The position numbers were made by a program, and so were the translations under genes. A DNA stretch of 64,000 nucleotides from Beaufortia kweichowensis (taxonomy: Eukaryota; Chordata; Actinopteri; Cypriniformes; Gastromyzontidae): the NCBI GenBank assembly GCA_019155185.1, contig CM032803.1, positions 3,594,001 to 3,658,000 of the forward strand. The letters run 5' to 3'. Below, piece after piece: positions 22,440 to 64,000 of the stretch; within the stretch, counting starts at the first letter, position 1, and every line of letters begins with the position of its first letter. Below the pieces are notes generated by a model, which was given only the letters and a program-made list of their open reading frames with translations, made no database searches and had not been told where the DNA came from.

Positions 22440-22994
22440 TATCTGCGGTGATTGACATGTTCACTATCCAATCAGCACCAGACTCTAGGACTTTACAATA
22501 GAACAGGGAGTCAGAGCGGGGCGGGTCTACACACAGAGGACCAATCGGAGGCCAGGAGGGCGGGTGTTTTCGCAGCTCAGGCTTTTGTTCTCAGTGAGGG
22601 CAGTAAAGTAAAGTTTGGTCACCGTTATTCTGCGGGACATCCCAGTTCAGAACCAGAGGATCATATCTGAACTCATTTATAATCTTTAGGGAACTTTACC
22701 TGAGAAGTTATAGAGAGTGGGTTTTTATTTTCTGCACAATGGAAACTTCATCATCATCATCATCTTTGTGAAAGGAGCGCTGTGGATGAATCCTGACAGG
22801 ATTTTACCTCAGACCTGCGAAAAGTATAAAAGTTGTTTCGAGCATACAGCTGTGGAAAAAGCAAGAGGTTAAAAGTCTTTAGTGCAACTTTATATCAAGT
22901 TCGGATAAGTTTTTTCACTTTTTTTTGGAATATGATGTTTTGAATGTGAGGTGAATGTGTCAGGTTCGGGAAAACCCGGACTGGATTTGTGATC
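22440..22994 (+). promoter_or_regulatory. fat4: fat4 promoter and 5' leader with upstream ORFs
   Basis: CCAATCAG (22468-22475), a GC box GCGGGGCGGG (22516-22525) and CCAATCGG (22541-22548) precede a probable start region near 22580-22630. The inferred leader of about 400 bases holds several upstream ATGs. One frame at 22739-22771 encodes Met-Glu-Thr followed by six serines and a leucine. A second runs at 22786-22872 (28 codons), and there are very short ones near 22932-22960. Such leaders usually lower translation of the main frame. The start site is inferred. Confidence 0.55.

Positions 22995-64000
<41,006 letters not shown>

Larger units (their letters stand above)
20110..22440. other. Intergenic spacer between guf1 and fat4
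   Basis: AT-rich sequence without a supported gene. It contains a TGACGTCA at 20580-20587, a (GAAA)n run at 21310-21340 and a CTCF-like word near 21950-21966. Confidence 0.6.

Noticed and set aside
22989..22994. In-frame GTG upstream of the fat4 ATG as an alternative start
   Set aside because: A GTG start is not expected in a vertebrate mRNA, and the ATG at 22995 in CATGG context gives a normal signal peptide.

Overview
The window is vertebrate nuclear DNA, almost certainly from a teleost and probably a cyprinid-like fish. The genes are split by GT-AG introns, promoters carry CCAAT, GC, CRE and YY1-like motifs, and the non-coding DNA is full of (CT)n, (GA)n and (TG)n tracts and of decayed fish-type repeats (a SINE/LINE-like tail, a Tc1-like end, a tRNA-derived piece). 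There is nothing bacterial, viral or CRISPR-like. Gene names come from recognising the proteins by eye; no database search was run.

Layout. 1-8.1 kb: no convincing gene; microsatellites, a truncated tRNA-like sequence and a decayed SINE tail. 8.17-8.43 kb: a CpG-rich block that could be the promoter and first exon of a minus-strand gene running out of the window to the left. 9.15-13.0 kb (+): gnpda2, glucosamine-6-phosphate deaminase 2, complete in 6 coding exons (277 aa). 13.36-19.87 kb (-): guf1, the mitochondrial EF4/LepA-type translation GTPase, complete in 17 coding exons (668 aa). gnpda2 and guf1 converge tail to tail with about 380 bp between the gnpda2 poly(A) signal and the guf1 stop, the same convergent arrangement I recall for human GUF1/GNPDA2. 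Guf1 intron 10 (15998-18052, between exons 10 and 11 counted from the 5' end reversed, i.e. between the coding exons ending at 18053 and starting at 15997) holds an intact, intronless, oppositely oriented 156-codon reading frame that I do not recognise. It has a basic N-terminus followed by acidic, tryptophan-bearing 12-residue repeats.

20.1-22.4 kb is an intergenic spacer. From 22.4 kb to the right edge lies fat4 (+), the giant Fat-like atypical cadherin. Nine exons are in the window: a 5.1-kb first coding exon, an 18.6-kb intron 1, then smaller exons, with the ninth running off the end. About 2,825 residues (signal peptide and roughly 26 cadherin repeats) are encoded here; the EGF, laminin-G, transmembrane and cytoplasmic parts lie beyond. 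Two oddities stand out in fat4: a one-base excess in exon 5 that breaks the frame, and a GC-AG intron directly after it. That intron also contains a CpG-rich block with promoter-type motifs.

The three main genes are functionally unrelated (hexosamine catabolism, mitochondrial translation, planar polarity/Hippo adhesion), so their proximity is positional and not operon-like.
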